64,000 nucleotides of DNA from an uncultured Aquimarina sp. (GTDB lineage Bacteria; Bacteroidota; Bacteroidia; Flavobacteriales; Flavobacteriaceae): positions 41,912-105,911 of the forward strand of contig CANMTP010000014.1 in assembly GCA_947500845.1 (NCBI GenBank), read 5' to 3'. The notes beneath the pieces are model-generated. The model had not been told where the DNA came from and searched no databases. It was given only the letters and a program-made list of their open reading frames with translations. The translations under genes were made by a program, and so were the position numbers. Positions 63,390-64,000 of this stretch are shown here, piece by piece (the stretch's first letter is position 1; each line of letters starts with the position of its first letter).

Positions 63390-63877
63390 CTACTTTATTA
63401 ATTTTTTATCTGTACTGTTTTTAAGTTCTATTAATGTTAACTGTGCGACAGCGCATAGTTTTTCATTTCCGTCTTTAACAATATAAACTTCAGAATTACA
63501 AATAGTTAAAGTTCTACCGTTTTTTATAACATTAGATTTTCCAATTAGCAGTTCTCCATCACCTGGTGCAATTAAATTAATTTTAAATTCTACTGTCAAT
63601 ACAGAAGAATGTTCTTCCATTAATGAAAAAGCAGCGCATATCCAGCTGTATTATCGGCTACAGTGCTTATCACACCAGCGTGAAAAAAACCGTGCTGTTG
63701 TGTTAAATTAGAACTGTAGGGTACGTGGATCTCACAATACCCGTGTTGAATATCGATCAACTTGGCATCGATCAACTTCATGAAGTTTTGTCGTTCAAAA
63801 CTTTCTTTTACTTTTTTCTTGTAGGTAGTGAATTTAGGTTTAATTTTCATTTCATGTGCAGTGCTTATAACTAACAT
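63390..63877 (-). pseudogene. PaaI-type hotdog thioesterase, frameshifted
   Basis: Two consecutive frames give one protein. The first (from 63877, or more likely ATG 63850, MKIKPKFTTYKKK) holds FERQNFMKLIDAKLIDIQHGYCEIHVPYSSNLTQQHGFFHAGVISTVADNTAGYA, with the hotdog HG-x-x-H-x-G and catalytic Asp, then stops at 63620. The second (63390-63620) continues EEHSSVLTVEFKINLIAPGDGE..GRTLTICNSEVY. A two-base gain (gc in tatgcgctgct) or one-base loss near 63635 breaks the family consensus YAAFSLM. Would hydrolyse acyl-CoA thioesters if intact; indel error is possible. Confidence 0.8.
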
Positions 63878-64000
63878 TCAAAAAGTTACTCAATAATGTT
63901 TTAGTTCTTTACTAAAAATGTCTTATTTAACGTGAGTTCGGTTTAAGGCTTACCCAATTCTTTGTAGGTTATCTATATTGATATTTGGTTTAGTTGGGTA

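Overview
The window reads as chromosome of a marine-type flavobacterium (Bacteroidota, Flavobacteriaceae; possibly near Aquimarina, but genus is a guess). Grounds: AT-rich DNA, few recognisable Shine-Dalgarno sites, many Bacteroidota-type lipoprotein and secretion signals, DUF3857 proteins, a TonB receptor, tRNA genes without encoded CCA, and families such as DUF6503, DUF3103, DUF2237 and PD40. No transposase, integrase, rRNA operon, CRISPR array or phage gene was seen. LAYOUT. 1-6250: forward operon of a YwqK/MORN_2-repeat protein (cut by the left edge) and two secreted DUF3857 proteins, one with an intact transglutaminase triad and one without it. 6400-7660: three small reverse genes. 8149-10326: penicillin-acylase-family lipoprotein. 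10421-23522: an eight-gene reverse operon of exported peptidases and D-amino-acid enzymes (DapB-like dehydrogenase, D-amino acid transaminase, D-aminoacylase lipoprotein, frameshifted serine beta-lactamase-like protein, DmpA-type P1 peptidase, M20 amidohydrolase, VPS10/BNR propeller protein, M1 aminopeptidase), divergent from a MocR-type regulator. 25500-31580: a MarR-controlled TolC/adaptor/RND efflux operon with two matching operator palindromes; it looks richer in G+C than its surroundings and lies between a decayed tRNA-Pro 3' fragment and an intact tRNA-Pro(TGG). 32236-36398: two tRNA-Pro genes flanking a CAP-domain lipoprotein and cydAB. 36691-41722: small secreted or unknown proteins. 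41911-46603: RraA-like protein, glycerate kinase, DASS carboxylate symporter and a divergent GntP permease, apparently a hydroxy-acid uptake and use locus. 46689-51182: DUF3103 lipoprotein, a run of five small proteins (SnoaL, SRPBCC, YCII, two VOC) and a divergent GlxA-type AraC regulator. 51384-54909: MarR-GNAT fusion, OmpA-like protein, small lipoprotein and DJ-1/PfpI lipoprotein. 55022-59355: PepSY membrane protein, TonB receptor and a small Cys-containing protein (metal or siderophore uptake), with two palindromic repeat elements. 59455-62903: PD40 protein and an ECF sigma / RskA-type anti-sigma / GNAT operon divergent from a fasciclin gene. 62977-63877: unknown protein and a frameshifted hotdog thioesterase. 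HOW IT FITS TOGETHER. The main accessory feature is the D-amino-acid / D-peptide operon with its MocR regulator. Secreted hydrolases could release D-amino acids outside the cytoplasm, and a cytosolic transaminase could convert them to 2-oxo acids. Three decaying copies of a tRNA-Pro 3' end (7796, 25235, 32236), all in one orientation, suggest that this locus and the efflux operon were added stepwise at tRNA-Pro. Three genes (beta-lactamase-like, TolC, thioesterase) each carry one frameshift, so either pseudogenisation or residual assembly indels must be considered.
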